Shown here piece by piece: positions 33,813 through 44,534 of a DNA stretch of 64,000 nt; within the stretch, counting starts at the first letter, position 1, and every line of letters begins with the position of its first letter. Origin of the DNA: Pohlia nutans (taxonomy: Eukaryota > Streptophyta > Bryopsida > Bryales > Mniaceae). The stretch covers positions 9,145,001 to 9,209,000 of the forward strand of contig CM040088.1 in NCBI GenBank assembly GCA_022496805.1. Reading direction: 5' to 3'. The translations under genes were made by a program, and so were the position numbers. The notes under the pieces are model-generated. The model saw only the letters and a program-made list of their open reading frames with translations. It was not told the origin of the DNA and made no database searches.

Positions 33813-35409
33813 ATTTACTAGATACTGTTATCGTCGGTATTCCACTATTTTCTGAGAAGGTGCTGGCTCCTGTGCGCATCCTTGAAATCTTCCATTACGC
33901 ATGGACCACGGATGACAACTAGCAAATTCTTTATTCATTGTATAGTAGCACATGATTGTGTGATGTAGCACAGGTTCTGAAGACATGTCTTATGGAATAG
34001 GTACTGTTGCTTCTTGGGAACTGTTGTTCAGCTACTTCTTAGAGTGTCACTTATCAGGATTCCATTGTGCCATATCAGCGAAGCTTTTTTGCAGCTTGCA
34101 CCCACTTCTTTTTGTATAACATAATGATTTGATCAATTGCCATTCGCCAGGTCCGTCCCTGGCTTCCATTTCACTGCCAGGGCCACAAAAGGCTTTGGAA
34201 AAATATGATTCGGGGAATTGGAGGAAAAAACACACATTGTTTGAACACTGTAAGGTTCTACACTCTGTATTCTATTTACTGTTATTCATGGTTTCATATA
34301 ATACCAAAATAGTGTTACATAGAGTAGATGAACTTTTTTTTGGGTTAAATTGTGTATCTTGGGACGATCATCGACAAGCTTTTCAATCAATATTCACTCA
34401 AGTAAAAAGTGGCCAACACAAGTTCCAAAGTACTAGATTCGTCAATAGTACACTACTTCATGATGTTTCATAGGACTATGAAATAGTGCATAATACAATA
34501 ATTAAAATAAATCTTTGACATGATTCTCTAGTTAGGACTACTGTTGAGTTAACTGGTGAGAAATCATTGGGATAATCTAAACATGGCCTACTTTTAAGGT
34601 AATTACATTGATAATTGCACAGGGTAGTTGAAAATTTTGTGGGACAACCTAACGAAAACTATAAATGTACACCTAATTGCAACCTATATTCAAAAGTAAC
34701 ACTTATAAAACTCTTACACATAATGTATATCCACTTAAAAGAATATATCAAGATGCGTTGCAATCCACTTCAATTGCCAATTTTAAATCTAATAATAGGA
34801 AGTTAGTAACTATTTGACAAGATGCATTGACTTACCAACAAGATCCAACAAAAACGAAGAGAGTCTAATAATAAGAAGTTAGGAACCATACTTAGATGCT
34901 CGTTTGAACAAATAAAAAGGAAGTTTCATAATAAGTACCAAACTCAGATGCTTATTTGAGCGCTTTTACACGTCCATTTCTTAGTGTGAAGAACTCAAGA
35001 TAAGTTTCAAAGCTTCTACTGTAGATGATTACCCACTTTCACAGAACCGGTCTGGCTGTCAAGGCAAGTGTGGCGCTGCCTTCACTCATTTCCATGCCCT
35101 CAGACAGTCGTACAGGCTGCCACACTGATGTACAATTACACTTCATGATGATGCAGTTTACTACGTACAAAGATGCTATGGAGTACACCAGCACATAGCC
35201 TCACTGACAACCATTGATTTGAAGTGGGATTCCAAGTACTCAGTCACCTGCTTTGCAGATGCCCTGAACCATTACTCATGTTTCAAACTGCTACACAAGT
35301 TGTCTCCACTCTTGCAAAGGGATTGATAGATTGCTGGCTCTTCAGCTCACGCCAATCCAACCGTTTGCAACAACACCTCGCCTATTCTATTCTCGCTAAA
35401 CCTAACCTC
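33813..35409. other. Intergenic, 3' flank of SMP/C2 gene
   Basis: No gene seen. Confidence 0.5.
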
Positions 35410-35557
35410 CATATCATTCAGTAGCCTTCATGCTTCCTACCTTTCTTTCATGTATACCTGTCCACTTAGTTACTGATTTGGTCTTGTTGGATGTAGAATA
35501 TGCTCCACCATCTACTGTAGGGCAAGGCAGAGCCACTACAGGGTACTGAATGTTATG
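35410..35557. mobile_element. MITE, CATAACATTCAGTAGC family copy 4
   Basis: CATATCATTCAGTAGCCTTC and GGTACTGAATGTTATG ends, 148 bp. Confidence 0.5.
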
Positions 35558-35661
35558 TCTATGATACTTCTTTTGATGGCACCTTTCAAATAATTTTTGG
35601 TCTCTAAAACTAAGCTAAAGTAAGTATTTACAAAACCAACACAGAACAAAAATCTGAGCCC

Positions 35662-36135
35662 CTATCCACACACCATGGGCTCCGCTGTGGAAGCAAAATC
35701 CTCGAACCTGGCTCTCTTCACATTAACAACAGGCTCGTCTCTCGCAAACGCGCGCTTCAGAGCATTTCGAATGAACTTTTGCGCAGAAAATTGGCCCTGA
35801 GACCGAGCCAGCGTTTTGGTGGTGGTGGTGGTGGTTGCTCTTGCCTCCACGGCGCACGACCTCGGAGACTCCGCTACAGCCGGTCTTTGAAAGGTCGACG
35901 ACAGAAGCACACTCAGAGACTCCGACCAGTTCTGCTGCCACGACGTGTTGTCGCCATGGCGAGCTCGGTGGTGGTACGCCTTCGCCTGATTCCCTGGGGC
36001 GAGAAACCCCCCTTCCAAGGCCGTGGGCGCATTCTTTTTCCCGATGTGCGACGGGTACACCAAGTCCACGTCTCTTTGGAAATCCAGAAGCGCCGAGAAT
36101 CGTTGGGAAGAATACGAAGCCACCATCTCAGGCAT
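35662..36135 (-). CDS. Unidentified 157-residue protein
   Basis: A single open frame of 157 codons in a GC-richer patch. I do not recognise a family. Features: a start MPEMVASYSSQRFSALLDFQ, a run DLVYPSH at about residues 24-30, a Thr-rich stretch (TTTTTTK) near the middle, and a basic C-terminal part with FIRNALKRAFA followed by VKRARFEDF. No signal peptide or membrane segment is evident. The basic C-terminal clusters could serve nuclear localisation, but this is only a guess. A TATA-like sequence sits about 280 bases upstream. The opposite strand is also open over much of this stretch, so coding on the minus strand is inferred from the good start and the gene-like composition, not proved. 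Confidence 0.5.
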   Translation of the reverse strand: MPEMVASYSSQRFSALLDFQRDVDLVYPSHIGKKNAPTALEGGFLAPGNQAKAYHHRARHGDNTSWQQNWSESLSVLLSSTFQRPAVAESPRSCAVEARATTTTTTKTLARSQGQFSAQKFIRNALKRAFARDEPVVNVKRARFEDFASTAEPMVCG

Positions 36136-36411
36136 TTTGAAAAAAAATTAAAACCTCACAAGGCTCGATGCAACAACAAAACTCTCGCCGCAACAACAAC
36201 AACAACGCTTGGAAAGCTTTATGCACAAAAAAGATGAAACCCCAGAAAGGCGACCCAAGAAACGTGTGTAAGTACGCGGTGAGACCTCTATCCCCCTTTC
36301 CTTCGATGTCACTCTGTCTGCAAAAGAGGCCACATGCGGAGACCTGAAAGGACGGGGAGAGATGGGAAGCAGGGGAGGCAAATTGGTAGAAGAGAATGAG
36401 AGCTGGGGCTT

Positions 36412-36421
36412 GTTTATAAGG
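36412..36421 (-). promoter_or_regulatory. TATA-like box upstream of the 157-residue gene
   Basis: Read on the minus strand it is CTTATAAACA, about 280 bases before the chosen ATG, in an otherwise C/T-rich upstream region. Position fits a promoter with a 200-250 base leader. No transcript evidence. Confidence 0.3.
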
Positions 36422-36838
36422 AAACAGGAATACCGACAGTTGGTGGTGACGACCTGGCCTACTTTAGTGCCGTGCAATTCTACAGTTGGCCAGCGAGGGC
36501 GGCCATGGGGGAGGTCCTTCCCTCTGAGCCGTTAATATAAATATACTCTGTACGCAAATAACAAAAAACAAAAAAGAATACAGTCCGCCTGAACATTGAA
36601 TAATTGGTAGGCTACACTGTTCAACTACCAGACAACTGACGCTCCATAGCTGAGCTGCGACTGGCTGGCAGCAATAGCATCTCTGTAGCATTTACCTCCA
36701 ATCCCCCACTTCCTTAAAGAGGCATCTAAGCCTAAGTTATATCTGGCTACAGGTGGCTATTTCTGGAAGCTTTGAATCCTCCAAGCGACCGTGCAAGTTG
36801 CCTGGATTTTCAAATGCAGACTGTTGCTGGAATGAGTA

Positions 36839-36994
36839 ATCACCATATACTGTGGGTACGTAAATGGCGTGGGTACATTCATCCATTTAAACAACTTTTC
36901 ATCCAATTTGGATGCATTTTACCACAGTCTTTTGAAATAATAATTAATAGTAACGTCTCTTGTAAATACCGTGGGCCACAGTATATGGTGAATT
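36839..36994. repeat. Inverted-repeat element
   Basis: AATCACCATATACTGTGG and CCACAGTATATGGTGAATT flank about 120 bp. Probably a small MITE. Confidence 0.6.
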
Positions 36995-37392
36995 TGGTGT
37001 GGTGACCACCCTCCAATGCATTACTTCCACCCGGTCACTAGTAAGATAATTGCTCTTATTAGTGAATCAATCCAATGTTTTTAACACGTAATAATTTACT
37101 CATTCCCAACACACTAATCTAGTATAATACTAGTTTGCCAACCATAATGATTCTATCAAAAGTTAAGTTGATTCTGATCCTATTCTAACTAAGTATCCTT
37201 TTATGACAAGATATATCTCTTCCAAGAATCTAAGTTGACTCCCATTCAAAGTTTGACGGTTTCTACTAAACAATGTTAGAGCATGCCCAACAACATGCAA
37301 ATACTGTCACTTGGGTAGCAATAGGATGGAGGTTGATCATCGAAATACGTCCCCAACAGCGAATCATGTCACACCAAGATATTGTTAATGGA

Positions 37393-37973
37393 TTAACCCC
37401 TGAAGGACCACTACTATGTTTCTCTCCAAATACTCCAAAGCTGCCTAATAGTACTCCTCATAAAAAGGCAAATAGTTCTTGATTTAAAACCTTTTTGACC
37501 GATTCAACCGTAGGATATTTCAACCAACTTGAATTTATTGGCACTTACAAATTTTCAGTTGTTCAGGCTTATTTAAAAATAGAATTATAAGCTACAAAGT
37601 TTGCTGCACTTTTTTTTGGGTACACTACCCAAGTTTGAAACTTTCTGAAAATGCCAAAAATGCAAAGTTTAGTCTCAGATTTGGTAAAATGAATTTGGCA
37701 GTTGTGTATATGGGGTGTTAACTCATTGTGTACCAAAATTCAAATGCATAGCTTATTGTATGGAAATTTTCAAGAGCTGCCCGCAGTTAGGATTTTCACC
37801 TTTGCATGATTGTATCTTTTGATCTATACATCACCTACGTACGCAAATCACCACCCCATTTTCGTTACAAAGAATAGAATCACCACAAAAAAGTTCAAAA
37901 ATTGAAGATCAATACTCATTTGACACTAAGCTGAACAAATTTGGAAAATCAGCCTTGGTCCTTTAGGGGTTAA
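37393..37973 (+). mobile_element. TTAA element, intact ends
   Basis: TTAA-CCCCTGAAGGACC and GGTCCTTTAGGGG-TTAA; 581 bp, no second copy noticed in the window. Confidence 0.8.
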
Positions 37974-39419
37974 TGATTGGGAGACATGGTGTTGGATTGG
38001 GAGAATCTGGCTTGGTGGTTAAACTAGGGTGATGTTGGGTTTGTTGTCTCTGCCCCACCAAGGGAGAGATTACAGAAACACTTCGTTTTTCAGGAGTTAC
38101 CAGGAGTTACGTGCCTGGACGGCAAATAGAAGTTGTAAAGTAAATTTGGGATAAATACTAAGGCAGAGACTTCACGACTAGCCGCTTGTTCTTGGTTGTA
38201 GCTCCTCTACATTGAATTAATTCCCAAATCAACTTTCAGCTACTGGACATGCTCTTCTGACTCCGTTCGTAAGTAGTTGACGTAAACACTTACACATCTA
38301 ACAGAGGGATTGTAAAAAGTTAATACATAAGCATAACTTATTAAAGTAATTTGAAGAGGATCCTTCACAAAATTTATGAGTATTAGAGGATAAGATACAA
38401 ACTCCCCAAGAAAATTTGCAACAGACACTTATTTATATACTACATGTTTATAGTAAATGACATAAATAGACACTTATTTATATACTACATGTTTATAGTA
38501 AATGACATAAATAGTAAGGATAAACCATCATGCACAAAATTGGAGTTTAATTAAATGGTTGTCAATAAAACACCTCCAAGTCACTCGAAACCACATTCCA
38601 CATTGGCAACATGAGCGTTGCTTCTCACCAATGGCTTCTTTAACCAATGTTGCTTCTTCCACAAATTGCTTCCGTTTTTTCATAATTGTGATACGTTGAC
38701 AACATATTACAACCACTATTGTACACTAAAATTACCGTTCATATTGACAAACAATTTTTGATACACCAAATTGAATGTTTCATTCAACACACATTTTTAG
38801 AGGATGATGAATTAAAATTTTCCCTTACAAACACAATATGATGATTTGAAGCCCAGTCGTTTCCATATCATCAATTTTTACAACAATACAATACATTGCC
38901 TGGGACATTGCCATTTTCAAATTTTTATTCAACTTTATACAAGTATGCCTCAACTTTATACAAGTAGGAAAAGTAACTTAGAACAATACTTGGAACAACA
39001 TTGGGGTGTTATTAGAACCATATCAATCTAAGTACTTTTATATTAGCGAGTGTCAAGACTAGATGTTTGAGTTAATGATTGATTACGAGTGCCCCAATCA
39101 AAAATTAATTAAATTTGATCTAAGTGCTTTTACATTTGTGAGTGTCAAGACTGCTTATATGTTTGAGTTAATCAAAAAGAAGAGAGAATACATGTTAGGT
39201 AAGGTGAGTCTGACTGGTATTTAAAGCATCTAAACAAACTAGCATGGTTTCCAAAGAATCTAAAATAGAAAGGAGGATAAACTAGTTTTTCTATCACAAA
39301 GGTGACTAAACTCTGTCTAAAGTGAATTTATAGAGAGCCAAGGCTTGGAGGCATTGGCCCACATCCAATTTGAGATAATGGCAAGGCATGTGGCAAGCTT
39401 GAAATATAATTAGGTGATT
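37974..39419. other. Intergenic
   Basis: Holds the 45-bp duplication and a repeated GTCAAGACT-containing 60-bp block near 39050 and 39140; no gene. Confidence 0.5.
38425..38514 (+). repeat. Perfect 45-bp tandem duplication
   Basis: Unit begins ACACTTATTTATATACTACA; two identical copies. Confidence 0.95.
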
Positions 39420-40186
39420 GGTTTGAATAGGTGGCTCATGTTTAAAATTGATTTATTTTATTTTTATTTTATTTTTATTTTCTCCCTTCTTCTTCTTTGT
39501 TAGGGTTCAGCTTGCCATTTGTGGTGTTGAACCCTACCAATTTTATGATTATTTTTATTTTTATTGTTTTATTTATTTATTAAAAAAAATCCTTCTTTGT
39601 TAAGGTTCAATTTGCCATCTGTGGCGCTGAACCCTAAACGGCGGCTCAAAGGATTTTATTTATTTATTTTTAAAATAGCTTTTTTCGGCCATGGGGTGCA
39701 CGGCCGCGTATCCTATGTCACTCTCCCTCTCCCTTTCCCTTTGTGCCGATGTTTAGGGTTCAACTAGTAGCTATATCCACCCTAAATTTCATTTTTTTGG
39801 TAGGGTTTTACACCACAAATGGCAAGCTAAACCCTAACAAAGAACAAGAAGAAGGAAAAAGAAAAAAAGAAAAACAGAAACCTTAGTGTGAGTGTGGGAT
39901 TGCAACTGCACAAGATGAGCCAAAAATGAAAAGAAAAGAATAAAGGAAAAATAGAAGAAAAAGAAGAAGACAAGAGGAAGACAAAAAAGATGACAAGAAA
40001 GAAAACAAGATAAAAGAAAAGATAAAGATAAGGATAAAAAATAAAAAAAAGAATTATTTGTTTAGGATGTAAGGGATTGTAGAAAGAAAAAAATCGCTAG
40101 TTTTTAGAGAATTTTTTTAACAAATTTTTCAAAGCACTGGGGGTCAAGTGCGTAAATAGCGAACTGCGTGTTTTTAGTGCTTAGCA
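39420..40186. mobile_element. Family H-like foldback element
   Basis: The right end (GTGCGTAAATAGCGAACTGC, then GTGTTTTTAGTGCTTAG) matches the right end of the family H element at 11.7 kb. The interior has three related blocks of the AGGGTTCAGCTTGCCATTTG type (39503, 39601 and inverted at 39802) and a purine tract at 39838-40060. The left boundary is uncertain. Confidence 0.5.
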
Positions 40187-40900
40187 TCCTTCTTTTTTAG
40201 GAACAATTTACTGCTAAATTGCTATACAAAATATACTGTCCAAAAATGGACTGGTAAAATGTAACCAGAAAAGAACATTGAAAAAGGGCGTTCATCACTA
40301 CATTATGGATGAACACACAACATTTCATCCGTATGTTACATGTTTCATCCAGAGCTTCACGATTTCACTGAAAACCGTGACTTGCACTGCCTAAGTAAAT
40401 ATGAGCCTGGGAAAAAGTCACTGGCGCGTAGGTGACCTCTCAGAGATCATTGGGTCATCAGAAATGAAAGAAGCCCCGGCATGGAAATGATAATGTAGTT
40501 GTGCTCCCCCACTTGTGTCAATATTCACTGCACACCAATTCAAGCTGATGGAATCGATCGATGTAACAGGCCTGAGTTACTGCAGTCAGTACTAGCTAGC
40601 TAGCTAGCTGCGACGGAGCCGAATTGAACCAAAGGAACGGATCGGAACGGACTGATTGGCGATGAAATCATGATGCAACAATTGCCGCTGAGTGAGGGTT
40701 CATTGGGGAATTCCAGGACAAGCTTGCCGCCAGTATATATATACTGTACAGTACAATTAATATATCTCGCTAGCTGTAAAAGCACAGCACCGACCAGAGA
40801 ACCCGGCGTATTGTATAATGGAGTCTGTGTGCTTTTGTGCAAAGATATCGAATCCGTAAGTTCCACTGTACGTCGTGGCGCTCTTGCTAGCTCTTGCTCA
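40187..40900. other. Intergenic
   Basis: Contains a (TAGC)n run at about 40589-40610; another lies at 41030. No gene. Confidence 0.5.
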
Positions 40901-40915
40901 AACGGTAACTCCATC

Positions 40916-41012
40916 CTGGCTGGGTTGTTGTTGTCGATCTTTGTTTCGCAATCTGCAGTAAAGGGCTCCCTTTATTTGTGGAAAAAACAAAAACAAAAAC
41001 ACAAAAACAAAA
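40916..41012 (+). mobile_element. Short retroposon with A-rich tail
   Basis: A 97-bp insert flanked by the 15-bp direct repeat AACGGTAACTCCATC (40901-40915 and 41013-41027). It ends in an A-rich tail preceded by TAAAGGGCTCCCTTTATTTG, which also occurs near 2425. This is the structure of target-primed retroposition, for example a 5'-truncated SINE. Confidence 0.75.
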
Positions 41013-41802
41013 AACGGTAACTCCATCAGCTAGCTAGCTAGCGCGCACCAAGTGGATAGATAGATATCTCGATCATCACTCACGTACTGTTCTGGCGCCT
41101 GGATCGATTCTCTGCCACTTGACCATGGATCGAATCTACTTTGATTTGCACCATATCAATCTGCTGTGGGATGCATCGATCGCCTTCCGCTCGCTCGGTA
41201 AGATCGACTTAATTACACCACCGACCATCTGGTGGCCGGCCTGATGGATTCTGCAGTGAAATATATATGGCTCCAGCAGGGCTGTGTACAGTACGTTGTT
41301 ATGTGATGAATGGACCGGGGGACGTGGCCTCTATTAGCGCTTTCAATGATCTGGCTGAAACTCAATTCCTTCAGCATTGGAGACAAACACTGGGCCGGAG
41401 ACAATTAAAGGAGTTTGCATGAATGAATGGCTTGGCATTAGAGCTTGGCACTCAACCGTCCATTTTTTGAGCTTTCTCCATCTTGATGATGAGGTCGATC
41501 TCCTCAACGTCCTCCAATTCGTGCTTTCAATGCACCATCCTGCAATTAGTGTAGGCATTGAACCCCAATTCATTGAGCACTTGAGATCGAGACAAGGAAG
41601 AATCCCGGGAAGAATGGCACCCAACCGTCCACTTTAAGTATCAAGAGAGTAGGATTGAAGTGACATACATGAAGTTCATTGAATTTATCGAATCTGAGTA
41701 TGGAGAAGACGGAATATTAAACCTTAGTGTGATCAAAATATTCTTTTAAAGCTTTACAATTACCATCCTCAACAAAGATTTTTTATTAACACAAAAATAT
41801 AC

Positions 41803-41978
41803 CTTTCAACCGCTTTTACAAATGAACGCCTAACCATTTGACGATTCTCTCCATCATTCTTATGGCTCCACACATGATTTGGATGGTCTTCCAAATCACT
41901 CAAGGATGTTATGGAGGATGTTATGTTCCAGAGCTTCCAGTTCTTCGGCCGCTCGATCGGGTGAGGTGTCCCAAAAAT
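41803..41978 (-). pseudogene. Exon-like fragment, unidentified
   Basis: Open 58-codon stretch bounded by a good acceptor (TTTACTGCAG) and donor (AAAGGTATAT). Starts IFGTPHPIERPKNWKLWN and ends VRRSFVKAVER. A further stretch on the same strand (about 41400-41620) has frame RSQVLNELGFNAYTNCR with stops after it. Together they suggest a decayed gene or captured gene fragment; I do not recognise the family. Confidence 0.4.
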
Positions 41979-42347
41979 CTGCAGTAAAGAAAACCCCAGA
42001 TTAGTATTCTCAGAATCGTGTGGAAAAGTGGAAGACAACCTTTCCGAGCAATGGCTCCCGAGAAGGAACAAGGAGATTTTGGATTTCAAGATAGATTGCT
42101 GTGCATGCATGCATGCAGGCAGATTCCTTGTAAGAAGCTTTGTGTTTGGCCGCCCGGAATTGAAGACTACCAGGAATTGAAAACTGCATCCCACTTGCCC
42201 TAGCCTATCGATTGTATATTTGTACCTTGTAAAGCCCTGTCCAAGATATGATGCTATCACATGCATGCATGTGAGGATGGTTCCGCCGCTAAAATTGTTG
42301 TGTTGGACCTCAGCATATGTCAATCTAGCTTTTAATAGAAGAAAACA

Positions 42348-42440
42348 CTACAAGGAGAAGGCGTCGCTTTTCACTCGGTAGGTGAGTCAAACGGCGCCAA
42401 TTCACACTCACTGCCCACATTCTCAAAACTTAGTGAGTGC
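42348..42440 (+). mobile_element. Possible CACTA transposon left end
   Basis: CACTACAAGGAGAAGGCGTC followed by short GTGAGT/ACTCAC motifs in both orientations, typical of the subterminal region of plant CACTA elements. No matching right end is seen. Confidence 0.35.
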
Positions 42441-43294
42441 GATTTGTCACATAGGACAAGTGTATACAATGAACTTTGACACTATTATGAGTGAAATGAG
42501 TCTTTTATTTATTAGCGTTGGAAACATGAAGATGAATCTCCACCATTGAAAGCATGTCTTCACCACTGAAAGCATGAAGATGAGTTTATAGCATTGAAAA
42601 TTGTTATCCACTTCCTTTAGACTTATGACAATTTTCAACATGGAAAGAACTATTGAAGAGTGACATGGCAAGTTCCGGGGCACATTCTATCCCACAATGG
42701 AAGTAGCTCCTTTGAAATCTACCTATAGTAGGTTTTAATTAGACTTTTTTGACTATGATGCATTCGACAATGTATGTTTTTTTTAGTTGTGAATGTGTAT
42801 GTACAAATGACAATCTAAGAGTAGACATTCAAATCTTCAATCTTGAACTTGTTTTCAACTTCTCTTGTTTGGAAGATGGCACTGCATTGAATTGAAAATA
42901 GATTTGTGCATCATCTCCCATGTTCATTCTCTTTTAGACAATTATGCTCTTCTATTACTTAGTGTAGGTTCCAAAATAAGGTAATGCCTTACTTCTCATT
43001 GAAACATAGAGTATAAATAGTATTGTCTTAGCGGAGTGTATTGGGCCGTCCAGAACATCGTTGCAAATCAACAATCTATAACTCAAATGCCATTGTTATC
43101 CGTGGTCCCTACACTGCGCTAATGACGTCGGCAAATCACAATCTAGGAATCTAAGGAAGTATATGATTCTTGATCAATCGGGTTGACCACCTTGTGCATC
43201 TCATCATTTCACATTCTGCATGAGTTTTGTGCCATTTTTGTATATTGATAAAGATCATATAAGAAAGATAGATAGAAACTTTGGTCCTCTTTTT

Positions 43295-43372
43295 AGACCA
43301 GCGTGAATAAAGTGTCTGTTCGTAATGTCAGTGATCCAGTGCCCACTAGACAAAGGGCCATTGGAACAAAAC
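43295..43372 (+). repeat. Dispersed repeat pair, copy 1
   Basis: Shares CAAAGGGCCATTGGAACAA and the preceding 60 bases with 57240-57322. Confidence 0.8.
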
Positions 43373-43668
43373 TACTCTGCCCTATCGGGAATATAGACTA
43401 TGGTGACAAGTAACCAAGGATCATATAACACTGTGAAGGTAGTGAAAAACTCCTACACTGGTAAGTAAAGACACCCAAAATATATGGATTAGTAATGTTA
43501 TGATTTATGATGAAATTCACAAAGAAAAACAAAGATTGGAGGGACAATGTACCTAGCTACTTCAGACATTAGAGAAAATATGAATCCTCAACAAGGCCCC
43601 TACAATGTTATCAACAAAGTTAAATATTGAGTTTGGGGAGTCAACTTGTATGTAGGCTTCCTGACATA

Positions 43669-43945
43669 CCGTAGTACCATAGATGGGTCGCCAAAAAGTA
43701 ATTCCAAAAATAAAAAACCCAAAAAAATTGGAAATTATGAGGACCAAAAAAAGAAAAAAGAAAAAAGAAAAATTTTAGCTATATTTTGCTATTTCTTAGG
43801 TATTTTTGGGCCATTTTGGGTCATTTTAATCATTTTTTGCTCTAAAACAAAAACCAAGAAATTCATTTTCTGAGGAACGAACCTTATTTTTCAAAAAATA
43901 TTAAATATTTGTTCGTGGGGTGACGACCGAGCTATGGTACTACAG
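43669..43945. mobile_element. TA-flanked MITE
   Basis: Ends CCGTAGTACCATAG and CTATGGTACTACAG with TA at 43667-43668 and 43946-43947; 277 bp. Confidence 0.7.
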
Positions 43946-44215
43946 TACTTTGGGAGTTAGTTTGTGTAAATTTTGTGAAGAACAATAGCATCCAACCACA
44001 AGTGGTACCAAGTGGTTAGAGTAATTATTATTCTAGAATTTCATGAAGGACAAGTACATCCATCCTTCCCCGTGTGGAGATAGAGGAAAAAGTCATGTAG
44101 TACAAAAAAAATTTAAAATTTGTGAGACCCCTTGTGCCCATCCTCTGGGCCTAGTTGAGGATTCAGACTTTTTGAAAAGCATGGCCATTTCACTTGACAA
44201 CTTAGCTCCAATCCA

Positions 44216-44534
44216 CATAACATTCAGTAGCCTTCAAGAAGGTTGCGTGTTAGTTTCATCCACCTTTATATATGGAGTGCCTAGTAATTTGTAATTGAAT
44301 GGGCTATTGAATCAAATAAACAATTATAGGACACTGTTGAATTGTGACTGAGTGAGTGCTTTCAATTTCTGTCTACCATGGTTAGTTGCTCTTGCTTAAT
44401 GCCACCTGCCCCCATAGCTACTGATGTGATGTGGAATATCCCACATAATTTCATTGGGGATGAAAATGATGTGGGATATTCCACATCAGTTTGTTGGGGG
44501 AAGGCAGCAGTCATAGAGGCTACTGAATGTTATG
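44216..44534. mobile_element. MITE, CATAACATTCAGTAGC family copy 1
   Basis: CATAACATTCAGTAGCCTTC at the left and GGCTACTGAATGTTATG at the right; 319 bp. It contains a separate hairpin around GATGTGGGATATTCCACATC. No clear target duplication. Confidence 0.7.

Noticed and set aside
41769..42323. 184-codon minus-strand gene
   Set aside because: The frame crosses a strong splice acceptor and its upstream half shows no protein-like features; only the exon-like part is kept.
42348..42440. Complete CACTA transposon
   Set aside because: Only a left-end-like sequence is present; no matching right end or transposase was found in the window.
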